Part shown: positions 28,012 to 37,581 of the stretch, in pieces
Layout: every line of letters starts with the position of its first letter
Position numbering within the stretch: the first letter of the stretch is position 1
From: a virus
Strand: one strand, 5' to 3'
Length of the DNA: 64,000 nucleotides
IMG/VR virus record: IMGVR_UViG_3300025896_000024
Location: 29,905-93,904 of that record
Made by a program: the position numbers and the translations under genes
Notes under the pieces: model-generated
The model's database searches: none
What the model was told of the DNA's origin: nothing
What the model saw: the letters and a program-made list of their open reading frames with translations, nothing else

Positions 28012-30774
28012 TTAAATGATTTTTAATATATTTTTATTTATTTTGTTTTTATTTCCGTTAACATCTGTTAATTCAAGCTCTATAGTGTAATCACCCTTAT
28101 ACTTGAATAAGTATGTTAGCCACGTATTACTATAATATATATCATTAACATTTTCACTATTGTTTTTTAACGTCCATTTTTGCGAAATAATACCTGGCAT
28201 ATTTGTAATATCATATGAAAATGTAACATGGTTTAATCTATTCACTTCCATATGTGTATCAATTATACATATATCATTAAAATCCGGATTGTAACTTGTA
28301 AAGTGAACTTCAGATCCGGGCACTATAATTCCGCCAGTAGGATTTAAAAATCCTGCAATTTCAAAATCGTTTGTTCTAGAAGGTTCTTCACCAACTACCA
28401 AAATATAGGTGCATTCATCTTCAATTCCATCTCCACCATTATCCTTTAATATCGCATTATAATTAAATCTAGTTAAAATAGGATGTTCAGTTGGATCTAA
28501 GGATGATAGTTCATTTGCGACATTACTCCATGCTACTAAATCATTTTTATCAGTAGGATATGTTGATATTATTTTATATGAATCTATTATTTCAATATTA
28601 GTCCCAGGATCTACCTGTTTTATAAAAAATTCATATCCATTAGTATACCCTCCTGATTGTCTAATATCAAATTTAAATGAAGACGTAATATCAGCGCCTA
28701 CTCTCATCATATCCCAATTAACTTCTGCACCGTCATTCCATTCCTGGGTTCTTAATTCTTTCCATTGATATGGACCTGGAGTTTCATTAAATCCAGTAGG
28801 TGTACTACTATCTAAATATCTTCTAACTGTTGAGAATTCCTCTCCATCATCACCGTCGTGTACATAATTTGCTCTATCTAATGTTAAATAATATGTTGCA
28901 ATTATACTATCTAAATTCGCGGTATTTTCTCTAGCCCAATCCCAGTCGCTTCCAGTATCTTGCCAATCATATTTATATTGGTTCCAATTTAATTTAGGAA
29001 GCATACGTTGAAATAATCCATATACTTCAACATTTTTATTTTTTACTTCAAAATAATTCTCTTCTCTCCATGAACTTCTTACATTATATAAATCAAATAT
29101 TGCAAGTTCTACCGAGTACATTCCATCAAATGGCAATACTAATGGAAATTGCTGATACTCCGGATGAAATATTCCAGTGTTATCCCAATAACCTACACCA
29201 CCTCTAAATGTTTTTAAATAATTATTAGGTCCCTTTACTATCCATTCCATTTCATAGACTCCTTGTTTCCACCAATTGTTCCATGTCAATAAATGATTAC
29301 CTGTATCGTTTGCATCCATCCACGTGAATTCAGCTGAATCCCACATATGTATAAATGAATCTGCACTTAATACAATAGGACAACCTACAGGTATACCCTG
29401 TAGCGTATTAAAGGACGATAGATCATCATTATAATACCCATTATAAAAATTTATAATTGATTGCGTAATTTCTTCTCTGTCAGAATCTGTTAATACATTA
29501 AAATCTTGATTAATTCCAGTAAGCCTATAATCTACCTTTCTAAGATCTTCAATAAATACCTGTCTTTTCTCAGGTATTCTGTGGAATGTAACATCAACTC
29601 CTGCATTTTGCACCTTTATTGAATGTTGATTATTCCATACATTTAAATTAAATTGAGAAAAGTAATCGCCTTCTCCCGTGATATCTACAATTTTAGCCTG
29701 TAATGGTAAAAAATTCTTTTGTAGTTTATTTTTTAATCCGTACAATTTAATCAATACTTCATCAGGGGAATAATCAATAGACTCTTTAACAGTTGGGATA
29801 TCCCATTCGTCTACACCGCCATCTGCCTCATTTAATCTATAAACTAATGAAAACCTACTTGTCTTTTTAAGATTTGAACTTGGAAGTTCGTGTCCTTTAT
29901 TTTTATCTGCTAAAAATCCAGTAACCTCTTGATTTGGAATAGCAACTGCCTTTAATTTTCCAAAATTTTCAGACTGTTCATTGATATTTAACCAATATTC
30001 TTTAAGAGTTATTTTGTCATAACCGAAAAAATCTATTGCATTTAATAGAGCCTTATACGTTCCTACAAACGGTTTAATAGTGCTTGCCTGTAAAAGTAAT
30101 TCTTTACGCTTTTGATTCATTAACAGCCAGTCAGGAGATAACTCCTTAATGTCTGCATCTTTAAGTATCATATAATCTTCTGGAGTAAGAGTCATTCCTA
30201 TATTTGATAATAGGACTGCAAGTCTTTCATCTTCTTCTTCAGTTTCTCCGTAAATTCTGATGGTTGCCACTAGAGTTTCAACTCCATCTGTAATTTCAGT
30301 AATATCAAGAAGTCTAGTATGATAGTTGTCAATATTACTCATAAGAGCAATATTACATTTCATCGGAGATAATGGAAGGTTTCCTCCAATTATTTTAAAT
30401 CCATCTGAATTTATTCCTATACTTAAGGTTGCATCTAATAAATCAAAGGTTTGTTCTTCGATTTTTTTAATCTCTAAATTACCACCTATATTTTCAGCGC
30501 CATACATGAAAATATCTTCACTAAATTCATATCCATTAAAGAATTTAAATTTAAATGAAGTAGGATTTGCATTTTCTGCAATTGGTGTAATGTATTTGGT
30601 ATTTCCCAACTCCCCTTGAACTTCCTCTAATATATAAATAGTAAGAGTTTCATAAAGACCGGTTGAAACCTTTGGTAAATAACAAACACCTTCCCATATA
30701 TTCGTGTCTGAATTATATAGAAGGTTTAGGTCATTTGATTCACTATCAAAGAATCTTAATTTATTATATGCCAT
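28012..30774 (-). CDS. Baseplate wedge protein, gp7-like candidate
   Basis: 920 residues. The segment at about 215-255 (PDWLLMNQKRKELLLQAS...FVGTYKALLNAIDFFGY) resembles tail protein I/gp7-type wedge proteins. T4 gp7 is 1032 residues. The gene follows gp25, gp6 and an 89-residue gene in transcript order, much as wedge genes cluster in T4. The C-terminal third has several Trp-rich beta modules and ends in a PKD-like domain (YTIELELTDVNGNKNK). The gp7 assignment is inference from the short motif, size and order. Confidence 0.5.
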   Translation of the reverse strand: MAYNKLRFFDSESNDLNLLYNSDTNIWEGVCYLPKVSTGLYETLTIYILEEVQGELGNTKYITPIAENANPTSFKFKFFNGYEFSEDIFMYGAENIGGNLEIKKIEEQTFDLLDATLSIGINSDGFKIIGGNLPLSPMKCNIALMSNIDNYHTRLLDITEITDGVETLVATIRIYGETEEEDERLAVLLSNIGMTLTPEDYMILKDADIKELSPDWLLMNQKRKELLLQASTIKPFVGTYKALLNAIDFFGYDKITLKEYWLNINEQSENFGKLKAVAIPNQEVTGFLADKNKGHELPSSNLKKTSRFSLVYRLNEADGGVDEWDIPTVKESIDYSPDEVLIKLYGLKNKLQKNFLPLQAKIVDITGEGDYFSQFNLNVWNNQHSIKVQNAGVDVTFHRIPEKRQVFIEDLRKVDYRLTGINQDFNVLTDSDREEITQSIINFYNGYYNDDLSSFNTLQGIPVGCPIVLSADSFIHMWDSAEFTWMDANDTGNHLLTWNNWWKQGVYEMEWIVKGPNNYLKTFRGGVGYWDNTGIFHPEYQQFPLVLPFDGMYSVELAIFDLYNVRSSWREENYFEVKNKNVEVYGLFQRMLPKLNWNQYKYDWQDTGSDWDWARENTANLDSIIATYYLTLDRANYVHDGDDGEEFSTVRRYLDSSTPTGFNETPGPYQWKELRTQEWNDGAEVNWDMMRVGADITSSFKFDIRQSGGYTNGYEFFIKQVDPGTNIEIIDSYKIISTYPTDKNDLVAWSNVANELSSLDPTEHPILTRFNYNAILKDNGGDGIEDECTYILVVGEEPSRTNDFEIAGFLNPTGGIIVPGSEVHFTSYNPDFNDICIIDTHMEVNRLNHVTFSYDITNMPGIISQKWTLKNNSENVNDIYYSNTWLTYLFKYKGDYTIELELTDVNGNKNKINKNILKII

Positions 30775-30776
30775 TA

Positions 30777-31046
30777 TTATTTAACTTTTTTGTCTCCCTT
30801 TTTAAGGGTAAAGGACTTATATGATTTTAAATATGTAACTGAATCTACTAAATCTGCAATAACATGCTGAATCATAATTATAAAGTCATTTACTGCATCA
30901 TTTCTCTGAATATATTGCGAAATTGAATTAATTAAAATATTATTTCTGTAATTATTTCCAACATTTTTCCTATCATCCATTGCGGATAATCTAGTATCGT
31001 ATAATTTAACTTTACGAACTTTAAATAAATTACTTAATAAGTCCAT
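30777..31046 (-). CDS. Small protein of unknown function in the wedge operon
   Basis: 89 residues, helical, basic at both ends (VRKVKLYDTRLS near the start, LKKGDKKVK at the end). Its ATG overlaps the gp6 stop by 1 base and the next gene starts 2 bases after its own stop. The tight coupling to gp6 and the gp7-like gene suggests a wedge component or assembly factor. No family recognised. Confidence 0.55.
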   Translation of the reverse strand: MDLLSNLFKVRKVKLYDTRLSAMDDRKNVGNNYRNNILINSISQYIQRNDAVNDFIIMIQHVIADLVDSVTYLKSYKSFTLKKGDKKVK

Positions 31047-32866
31047 TATAATGCTTTTCTATTTTGCGATTGTACTCTACTGAATATTGTATTTGGGACT
31101 GCAGGTTCATCAAAATAAATTGAAAGTGCTGCCATTTCTCCCATCTTTGCATCATCTAATACTGTTATCCCTTCTCTGTCTTGCCATCCACCTCTAAATA
31201 ATGCAACTTCTTCTTTATCTAAAAGAATATCTCCAAATGAATCTAAGTTAATTACATTCTCTGGAAGAGCGGCTCCTGCTTCAAAATTAATATTTGTTTT
31301 TGTAACTGTTCTCTTAAAGAAAACATATTTAGATTTTCCATTACCAATATCTTCAAGTATTGGAGTACTCGGTGTAACAGTAACTGTTTCGCTTGTATAA
31401 TATCCATTTCGTCTAGCAGTTTCCTCAGCCTCTGAAACAAATCTAACATTTACTGAATCTATTCCATCAACACCTTCCAACAGTGCAATAATATCAGACT
31501 TTGGCAAACGGTCTCTTCTTGTTATATTAATTAAATAGTTTGAAATTTTAGAACGAATTGCAGTATATAAATTTGTTTTATCATATCCTTCAAAATATCT
31601 AACTTTAATATCCATTCTAAAAAATTGAACCTTAGGATCAACCACTTTTACCTCAGTTGTAACCATTTGTTGTCCTGATTTTTCTATATTAGATAGTATT
31701 CCATTTATTTCATCTTCAGAAAAGAAAAATTCTTCTCTATTAAGATTAAAATAATCATTATTTTTTGAAAGTTTTTTCGCAGTATCAGGTAACATAAATA
31801 AATATATTACATTGTCATCGTCAATATATCCATCATCTGTTGTGTTATATGCATCTAAATATGAAAACATACCGTATCTCGAAAGAAAGGCCTCATAGTG
31901 TTCAGGAGTTGCCAAGACAAATGAGTGACTTTGCATCGGTGCTATTAATTTTGTAAGTTCAATCGATTCTGGATCTGTTCCCATTACCGGTGCTGTTGTA
32001 AATGAAGATTCTAGTAATTTATTTAAATTATACGAGTTTCCTAAAGAATCGTATCCTTCGGTTTCAAATGTAAAATTAAGATCTTTAGAACCTGTCAAAT
32101 TACCTTTGCTCCCATCCGTTATCATATATTCTACATCAATGGTAGCTCCTTCAACTGGAATCATTCCAAATGATCCATTTCCAAAATAAATATCTAAACC
32201 ACCAGTAATACCTGTTTTTACAATATACCCTTTAGTGCCATACTTCATATCATATAAAGAATCGTATTTGCTCCATGGCTCACTATTCACACTCAGTTTA
32301 ATAGAATGGTGGTCAGTATTCTTTTTAATAATAAGATTAAATGATTGCAGTTTTTCACCAGTTCCAGTTATAGTTTGATTTTCTATTTTACCCTGCATTA
32401 TTGGAATATACAAATATTCAGGATTACTTTTTTCAATTCTAAACTGATCATTACTTGTTTTTAATAAATAATATAAGTTATTTTTATTAGCCTTAATTAT
32501 TGTATTTGCTGGAATATTAATAGCATCTCCTGCGATATCATTAAATGCACTAGTATTCAATCTTATTTTTATTTCTCCAATCGCAGAACTTCCTCTATAT
32601 GAATCATGTCCGGCTAATCTAGCAAGACCATATATTGATTCATTATTCTGTGCGGTTAATATGTTTTGTTCAACGGTTGCATCCTCTATATAAAAGAATA
32701 TTAAATTAGAAAGCTCTGTTAATACTTCTAGTATTTGTGAAAATGGAGAAGCCCTTGTAAATAATTCTCCACCTACTCCATATAATCTACTGATATATGT
32801 CCTAGTGTCTGCTAACATTTCACTAGCCTTTATTCTAGCGGTTGATAAAAATTTTAATTCTGCCAT
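31046..32866 (-). CDS. gp6: Baseplate wedge protein gp6 (baseplate J-like)
   Basis: 606 residues, close to T4 gp6 (660). The N-terminal segment NNESIYGLARLAGHDSYRG at about 74-92 matches the conserved gp6/baseplate-J motif (T4: ESVIGLARLAGH). The middle contains the usual baseplate J layout with VEYMITDGSKGNLTG and a C-terminal domain with DSVNVRFVSEAEE. gp6 forms the ring linking wedges in the baseplate. The immediate neighbour gp25 is its known structural partner. Confidence 0.88.
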   Translation of the reverse strand: MAELKFLSTARIKASEMLADTRTYISRLYGVGGELFTRASPFSQILEVLTELSNLIFFYIEDATVEQNILTAQNNESIYGLARLAGHDSYRGSSAIGEIKIRLNTSAFNDIAGDAINIPANTIIKANKNNLYYLLKTSNDQFRIEKSNPEYLYIPIMQGKIENQTITGTGEKLQSFNLIIKKNTDHHSIKLSVNSEPWSKYDSLYDMKYGTKGYIVKTGITGGLDIYFGNGSFGMIPVEGATIDVEYMITDGSKGNLTGSKDLNFTFETEGYDSLGNSYNLNKLLESSFTTAPVMGTDPESIELTKLIAPMQSHSFVLATPEHYEAFLSRYGMFSYLDAYNTTDDGYIDDDNVIYLFMLPDTAKKLSKNNDYFNLNREEFFFSEDEINGILSNIEKSGQQMVTTEVKVVDPKVQFFRMDIKVRYFEGYDKTNLYTAIRSKISNYLINITRRDRLPKSDIIALLEGVDGIDSVNVRFVSEAEETARRNGYYTSETVTVTPSTPILEDIGNGKSKYVFFKRTVTKTNINFEAGAALPENVINLDSFGDILLDKEEVALFRGGWQDREGITVLDDAKMGEMAALSIYFDEPAVPNTIFSRVQSQNRKAL

Positions 32867-32880
32867 TTTTTTTATATATT

Positions 32881-33234
32881 TTATATGTATAGTCCTAATC
32901 CATATCTATTATCAATAGTAATATCGATGTAAACTGCATTCCTATCGGACTGTGTGGTATATGATACTTCAACGCTCACCGGATACTTTGCAGACAGTGG
33001 AATATAACGTGATATTGCATTATTTACTACTCCCATTAACATGTCATCATTATACATGAATGAATACACATAATCTTCTAAGTTTAATCCAAATTCAGGA
33101 TCTCCCATTACCTCTCCCTTATTTGTAAATACTAATGTTTCGATTTGAGTTAACATCATTTGAATTTCCTCATCCGACTGCATTTGGTCATCTCTGTAAT
33201 TAGGATCCCCTAGGGTTTTTATGTATAGTTCCAT
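32881..33234 (-). CDS. gp25: Baseplate wedge protein gp25
   Basis: 117 residues, the size of T4 gp25 (132). It contains the family core TNKGEVMGDPEFGLNLEDYV at about 39-58, the short motif that contacts the sheath initiation platform, and the C-terminal strand pattern VYIDITIDNRYG. gp25 nucleates sheath assembly together with gp6, whose gene follows after 14 bases. Confidence 0.9.
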   Translation of the reverse strand: MELYIKTLGDPNYRDDQMQSDEEIQMMLTQIETLVFTNKGEVMGDPEFGLNLEDYVYSFMYNDDMLMGVVNNAISRYIPLSAKYPVSVEVSYTTQSDRNAVYIDITIDNRYGLGLYI

Positions 33235-33250
33235 AGTATTATATATTTGT

Positions 33251-34081
33251 TTAAGAATGCATCATCCAATCTACACCCTCATCTCCTTTTATTTCTTCAA
33301 TTACTTTATCTAATTCATCTTCACCAAGACCCTTGATCGCATCCGCATTTACTTCAATATTTCCAGGAAGAGAAAACCCAAATATAGATAATTTTTGTCC
33401 TAAAGAAATTTTAATTTTTGCTGCACAATATCTAAAGAAGATTTCATCATCGAAAAGTGCACATTCTGGAATTGTTTCATAAACGTTAAGAATAACATTT
33501 TTCTTTGGAGTTTCTCCTGTAAATCTTAATTCATGCGTTAACTGATTATAGTGATATCCTATTGGATTTTGAATAATTTGTCTGGCAAGGTCAAAGAAAC
33601 TTTGATTAATTACATAGTATTGTAAATTTTCAGCAGCATCAGCCGTTCTAGATCCTCCGCTCATTCCGCTCATTAACATTCTTTCAATAGAAAAATCTCC
33701 TTGCGTAAAGTTGATATCCATTGAACCTCCCCAATTTGCACCAACTTCAAATAATCCATAAACTGAATAGACTTCATTTCCTCCAGTTACTATATCCATT
33801 TTAGGAAGTGTAAAACTTCTTTTATTTTTAAAGTGGTCTGAACTGAATAATTCAACAGGTAAAACCATAAAATTCTCTCTAACCGAATATTCATAATTTT
33901 TATAAAACCATTTCTTAGCCCTTAACACTATATTTTGCACTTCTTTTCTTGGAAGATTCATAGGAATCATGCAAGAACCTGTAATTTCATCAGCTAATTC
34001 GTTAACAAAGTTATTAAAACAATCACTTCCCCATGTAGGATCATTTAATAAATCGTCGTTTCCTATAATTATATTACTCAT
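33251..34081 (-). CDS. Putative structural protein, neck or tail completion
   Basis: 276 residues. The N-terminal half contains NLPRKEVQNIVLRAKKWFYK and VRENFMVLPVELFSS. The middle is glycine-rich (MSGMSGGS). The C-terminus is acidic and helical (LDKVIEEIKGDEGVDW). It directly precedes gp25 in the operon. The pattern reminds me of connector or completion proteins of T4-type phages (gp13/gp14), but no motif is decisive. Confidence 0.4.
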   Translation of the reverse strand: MSNIIIGNDDLLNDPTWGSDCFNNFVNELADEITGSCMIPMNLPRKEVQNIVLRAKKWFYKNYEYSVRENFMVLPVELFSSDHFKNKRSFTLPKMDIVTGGNEVYSVYGLFEVGANWGGSMDINFTQGDFSIERMLMSGMSGGSRTADAAENLQYYVINQSFFDLARQIIQNPIGYHYNQLTHELRFTGETPKKNVILNVYETIPECALFDDEIFFRYCAAKIKISLGQKLSIFGFSLPGNIEVNADAIKGLGEDELDKVIEEIKGDEGVDWMMHS

Positions 34082-34097
34082 TATACTATTTTTATTT

Positions 34098-35390
34098 TTA
34101 TATTAATTTATATTTAATGATTTCAACATCATTAAATTTCGCAAGTTTTTTGTCATAACTTCCTTCTCTAAAAATACCACCATGCATGGTACCTTTAAAT
34201 ATTCCTTTTCCATATATATAACAATCTGACGTAACACATGAACCATGCACATATGATGAATCTAATTTACTTGAATTTATTTGAGTACTTGAATAAAAAT
34301 TACAGTAATGAATATCAGATCCACTAATATCGCAACCATACATATCACATTCTGAAAATTCTCCTCTCAAGAAACATCCGATAAATTCATATCCATGCAA
34401 ATCTACACAATATTCTAATTTACCATCAGCCACTTGAATTTTACCATTATCTGAATCGTAATTAATATGCCCCTTTGTTAAAGTTCCATGTGTAAATAAT
34501 TTCATAACACGGTCTTTAACACTTGGCCAATAAAGATCTACTATTTTTGGATTGTCTTTTAAATCAACTGTAAATTTAACATTTTTCCAATTGTCCTGTA
34601 GTGTTTTCCAATCCTTTCTTGCATCAATTATTCTTTGATTTTTAGAAATTATTTTTTTAAGTTCAATTGCGTTTAATTCTGAGAATTCAGTATTTTCAGT
34701 TGATTTCCATACCTGCAATAGAAAGCTGTCGACTAGATGTAGAATTGTAGTTGTTTTCTTTTCCCAATCTGCGCCACCAACATATCTAAATTCAAGATAG
34801 TTTTTGTGCCTCTTTTCAAAATTGATACCATAATATTTAGTATCTGGAAATATGAAGTTTTGTTGATTGATATATTTACCATCAAAGAAATAGGTATCTT
34901 CTTTAGGTAAAACAAATTTAATTGATTTTGCATACGCTGAATTTTCTCTCTTTGGAAAGAATTTAAACACCTGCTCTTCATTAAAATCTAAAATGAATTT
35001 AAGAGTATTCATTTTAGAGATTCTATATTTATTTTCTATTTTAGATTTATCAAAAGAAAGATTTAGGTGAATTGACGAACGATCATTAGTATATCCATTC
35101 TTTTCTATCCAATCACATACTTTGATTATCATTAATCTTGCTGCGAAATAAGGTAACGCCCCTGTAACTAATTCTAAAAGCTTAGCTCCACCTGACATAT
35201 CAGGTTCTATTTTAAATTCATCTTGAGTTACTTCAAAATCGCTGTGTGCTTTTTTCTCAACATGTATTTTTTTGCCAAGCATTTTTGCAATCTGATCTGC
35301 AGTTTCTTCTGCTGATAAATTTGAATAAAATTCAAATTCAACACCAACTAAGGCATTTTGTAAAATATTTGCATCATTTAGATTATTCAT
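34098..35390 (-). CDS. Amidoligase-like enzyme fused to pentapeptide-type repeats
   Basis: 430 residues. Residues 15-21 (VGVEFEF), 61-66 (IEPDMS), 73-81 (ELVTGALPY), 106-112 (SIHLNLS) and 199-206 (LEFRYVGG) follow the order of conserved blocks in the amidoligase family (Pfam PF12224, glutamine-synthetase-like fold), which join carboxylates and amines using ATP. From about 325 to 410 the chain turns into short repeats with Cys, Ser, Asp and aromatic residues (CDMYGCDISGSDIHYCNFYS), resembling a pentapeptide-repeat beta-helix. The substrate is unknown: peptide, cell-wall component or protein tail. It lies amid baseplate genes with its own candidate promoter. Confidence 0.6.
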   Translation of the reverse strand: MNNLNDANILQNALVGVEFEFYSNLSAEETADQIAKMLGKKIHVEKKAHSDFEVTQDEFKIEPDMSGGAKLLELVTGALPYFAARLMIIKVCDWIEKNGYTNDRSSIHLNLSFDKSKIENKYRISKMNTLKFILDFNEEQVFKFFPKRENSAYAKSIKFVLPKEDTYFFDGKYINQQNFIFPDTKYYGINFEKRHKNYLEFRYVGGADWEKKTTTILHLVDSFLLQVWKSTENTEFSELNAIELKKIISKNQRIIDARKDWKTLQDNWKNVKFTVDLKDNPKIVDLYWPSVKDRVMKLFTHGTLTKGHINYDSDNGKIQVADGKLEYCVDLHGYEFIGCFLRGEFSECDMYGCDISGSDIHYCNFYSSTQINSSKLDSSYVHGSCVTSDCYIYGKGIFKGTMHGGIFREGSYDKKLAKFNDVEIIKYKLI

Positions 35391-35417
35391 TACTATATAG
35401 ATATATTACTTATTAAG

Positions 35418-35426
35418 TTATATATC
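35418..35426 (-). promoter_or_regulatory. Candidate late promoter for the amidoligase gene
   Basis: The minus strand reads GATATATAA, 28 bases before the ATG at 35390. The word and spacing are shared with other late genes in the window. Confidence 0.45.
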
Positions 35427-35437
35427 TTAGTAAAAAA

Positions 35438-36241
35438 CTACACCATAGAATCTCGTTTTGCTTGTAGTTTTTTAAGTTCTTTAGTAGCACCTATCAACCA
35501 CGATTTATTTGAATTTACATTTAAATATTTCCAATGATCTATTCTAGAATTTAAATATCTTTCTTGTTCTTTGTAATAATGCGCCTCATCATTATTATAA
35601 TTTTTAGCAGCATCTCTTTTTATTATTTCTTCCCATGTAGGAGATTCACGCCAATCTTCTTTAGACTTTAAGATTTTTAATATTTCAGCATCCGTTACTT
35701 TAGAATTAACTTCAACCTTTTCTTCAGCAGTTTTGATACGTTGTTCATAGCTATTAATTTCTTTATTAAGTTTTTCAAGCTTAGACATTTTCTTAATTTT
35801 CTCAGTATACTCTTTTGTTATTTCACTAACCCCTGTTTTAGGAATTGTTGTTTTAACAATATATCGATAATGAAGTCTTTGAATATTATGTCCACCTGCG
35901 TAAATAGCTTCAGTATTAAAATTATATGTAATTCCATCTCTTTGAATTTGAGAAGAAATTTCAATATTTCCTTTGGCACTTTTCCTAACATTAAGTGAAA
36001 TTAATGAATCTGATGGCATTGTGTATATCTCAATAGATTTAACCATGTCATATATTAAGTTTAACCTAGCACTTTCTCTATCATACTTGGTAAATTCCTG
36101 TTTAAATGTTTCAACAAACCATTTTTCGGTTGCAGCTAGCATTTCAACAATTGTCGGTTCTAATGAATCTAAAATAATATTAACAATATTATTTTGTTTT
36201 GATTCATTAATAAATTCGTTGTATTTCATTAGTTTACTCAT
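35438..36241 (-). CDS. Candidate capsid-targeted coiled-coil protein
   Basis: 267 residues. The second methionine opens MKYNEFINE|S, a good match to the T4 capsid-targeting peptide with the expected cleavage glutamate, so initiation at 36229 is as plausible as at 36241. The middle is beta-like (SLISLNVRKSAKGNIEISSQ). Residues about 145-250 are highly charged and helical with coiled-coil character. No enzyme motif. It begins a transcription unit after a terminator and leader module. An internal head protein is the inferred role. Confidence 0.5.
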   Translation of the reverse strand: MSKLMKYNEFINESKQNNIVNIILDSLEPTIVEMLAATEKWFVETFKQEFTKYDRESARLNLIYDMVKSIEIYTMPSDSLISLNVRKSAKGNIEISSQIQRDGITYNFNTEAIYAGGHNIQRLHYRYIVKTTIPKTGVSEITKEYTEKIKKMSKLEKLNKEINSYEQRIKTAEEKVEVNSKVTDAEILKILKSKEDWRESPTWEEIIKRDAAKNYNNDEAHYYKEQERYLNSRIDHWKYLNVNSNKSWLIGATKELKKLQAKRDSMV

Positions 36242-36285
36242 ACTATATTTATCTGTTTTAATTATAGTGTAAATATAAACAAAAA

Positions 36286-36309
36286 ACCCGAGATTAAAAA
36301 ATCTCGGGT
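36286..36309 (-). terminator. Intrinsic terminator after ribosomal protein S1 gene
   Basis: Ten-base-pair stem ACCCGAGATT/AATCTCGGGT with a four-base loop, followed on the minus strand by six T residues. It lies 28 bases past the S1 stop. Its flanks (GTTAATAACTTTTATAA before, GTTTATATTTACACTATAA after) recur around two other terminators in the window. Confidence 0.85.
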
Positions 36310-36336
36310 AAATTAATTTATAAAAGTTATTAACAA

Positions 36337-37527
36337 TTACAGTTTTAAGAAAACTTTTCGCGTATCAATATCGATTCGTATAACTTGTACTGTGATTGGA
36401 CTATTTTTAGTAAGTGATTCAACTTCCATGCCTTCAGGTAATTCAGATACATGTAATAATCCTACAATTCCATCTCCAATATCAACGAATACTCCATAAT
36501 CTTTAACAGACTTAATAGAACCTTGTACTTCTGTTGGAAACGATTTATATTTTCCAATTATTTCTTTCCAAGGATCTACAGTTTCAGCGTATTCTAATTG
36601 TGTTAAAGTAATTTTAGTATCGCTAATAATTTCTTTCACTTTAAATTCAATTTCATCACCTGGTTGAATTTCTCTAGATTTATGTTTCTTAGCCATTTCT
36701 AAAGTTAAATCATTTGCATGAATCATTCCAGTTAAACAACCATCGAATTCAACAAATACTCCGTATTTAGCAGAACCTGTAACATTTCCGGTTTTAGTTT
36801 CTCCCATACTGTTTCTAAGTTCTTCAACTTTACCAGGAATTAGGGCTTGTAAGTATTTTCTATGTGAAACAATTACAGTACCTCTCTCTGGAGAGTAACT
36901 CATAGGAACTACATACATTTGTGTATTTAAAATAGACTCAAATTCTGCAAGTTTATTAATTCCAGCAAGAGAACCTGGCATAAAACAATCGATACCTTGT
37001 ACATTTACGAAATAACCGCCGTTTGGAATCATTCCAGTTACTGTTCCAATATAAGCTGTATTTCCATCTTCAATTGATGCTAAAATTTCTCTAAGAATCG
37101 CAGCTTTAATTCCAGCTTCAACTGATCCAATAACAAATCCTTTAACATTTCTATCTCCTGTAATTTCAACAGATACCTCAGTTCCTGGTATTAATTTTAA
37201 TTTTGAAATATCGGATTCTCTTGACATATTTACATAAACCATTTCTCTATGGCCTATATCAATGGATGCCCATTCGGTATCAACTGAATACACTTTTCCA
37301 GTATAAGTTTCTCCAACGTTTACTGCAAATACTAATGTAGTTTGTGAAAATGAATTTTCCATTAAGTCATAAAGTTCTTGAGCATAAGGTTCTCTAGAAT
37401 ATACTTTGTGACCATCCTTTGTTTTTACATGTGAATTTGGTCTTTTATATGATGATGGACAATCCGCCAAATGCGCGTCCCAATCAAATCCAATAATCCC
37501 TTCCGTTACTAACTGTTTTTTTGACAT
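36337..37527 (-). CDS. rpsA: Ribosomal protein S1 homologue with four S1 domains
   Basis: 396 residues. There are four S1 RNA-binding domains, at about 70-140, 150-225, 240-315 and 330-396. The last two are canonical (KYGVFVEFDGCLTGMIH, DYGVFVDIGDGIVGLLH). The N-terminal FDWDAH and AQELYDLMENSF resemble Bacteroidota S1. Cellular S1 brings mRNA to the 30S subunit; a phage copy may favour phage mRNAs that lack Shine-Dalgarno motifs, as those here do. The leader is nearly pure A before the ATG. It is surrounded by baseplate genes rather than translation genes. The N-terminus reads LVTE|G, matching the protease-site pattern of the candidate cargo proteins. Confidence 0.88.
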   Translation of the reverse strand: MSKKQLVTEGIIGFDWDAHLADCPSSYKRPNSHVKTKDGHKVYSREPYAQELYDLMENSFSQTTLVFAVNVGETYTGKVYSVDTEWASIDIGHREMVYVNMSRESDISKLKLIPGTEVSVEITGDRNVKGFVIGSVEAGIKAAILREILASIEDGNTAYIGTVTGMIPNGGYFVNVQGIDCFMPGSLAGINKLAEFESILNTQMYVVPMSYSPERGTVIVSHRKYLQALIPGKVEELRNSMGETKTGNVTGSAKYGVFVEFDGCLTGMIHANDLTLEMAKKHKSREIQPGDEIEFKVKEIISDTKITLTQLEYAETVDPWKEIIGKYKSFPTEVQGSIKSVKDYGVFVDIGDGIVGLLHVSELPEGMEVESLTKNSPITVQVIRIDIDTRKVFLKL

Positions 37528-37581
37528 TTTTTTTGTTTTTAAGTATTAATAATTATAATATGTTATATATATATGTTTTTC

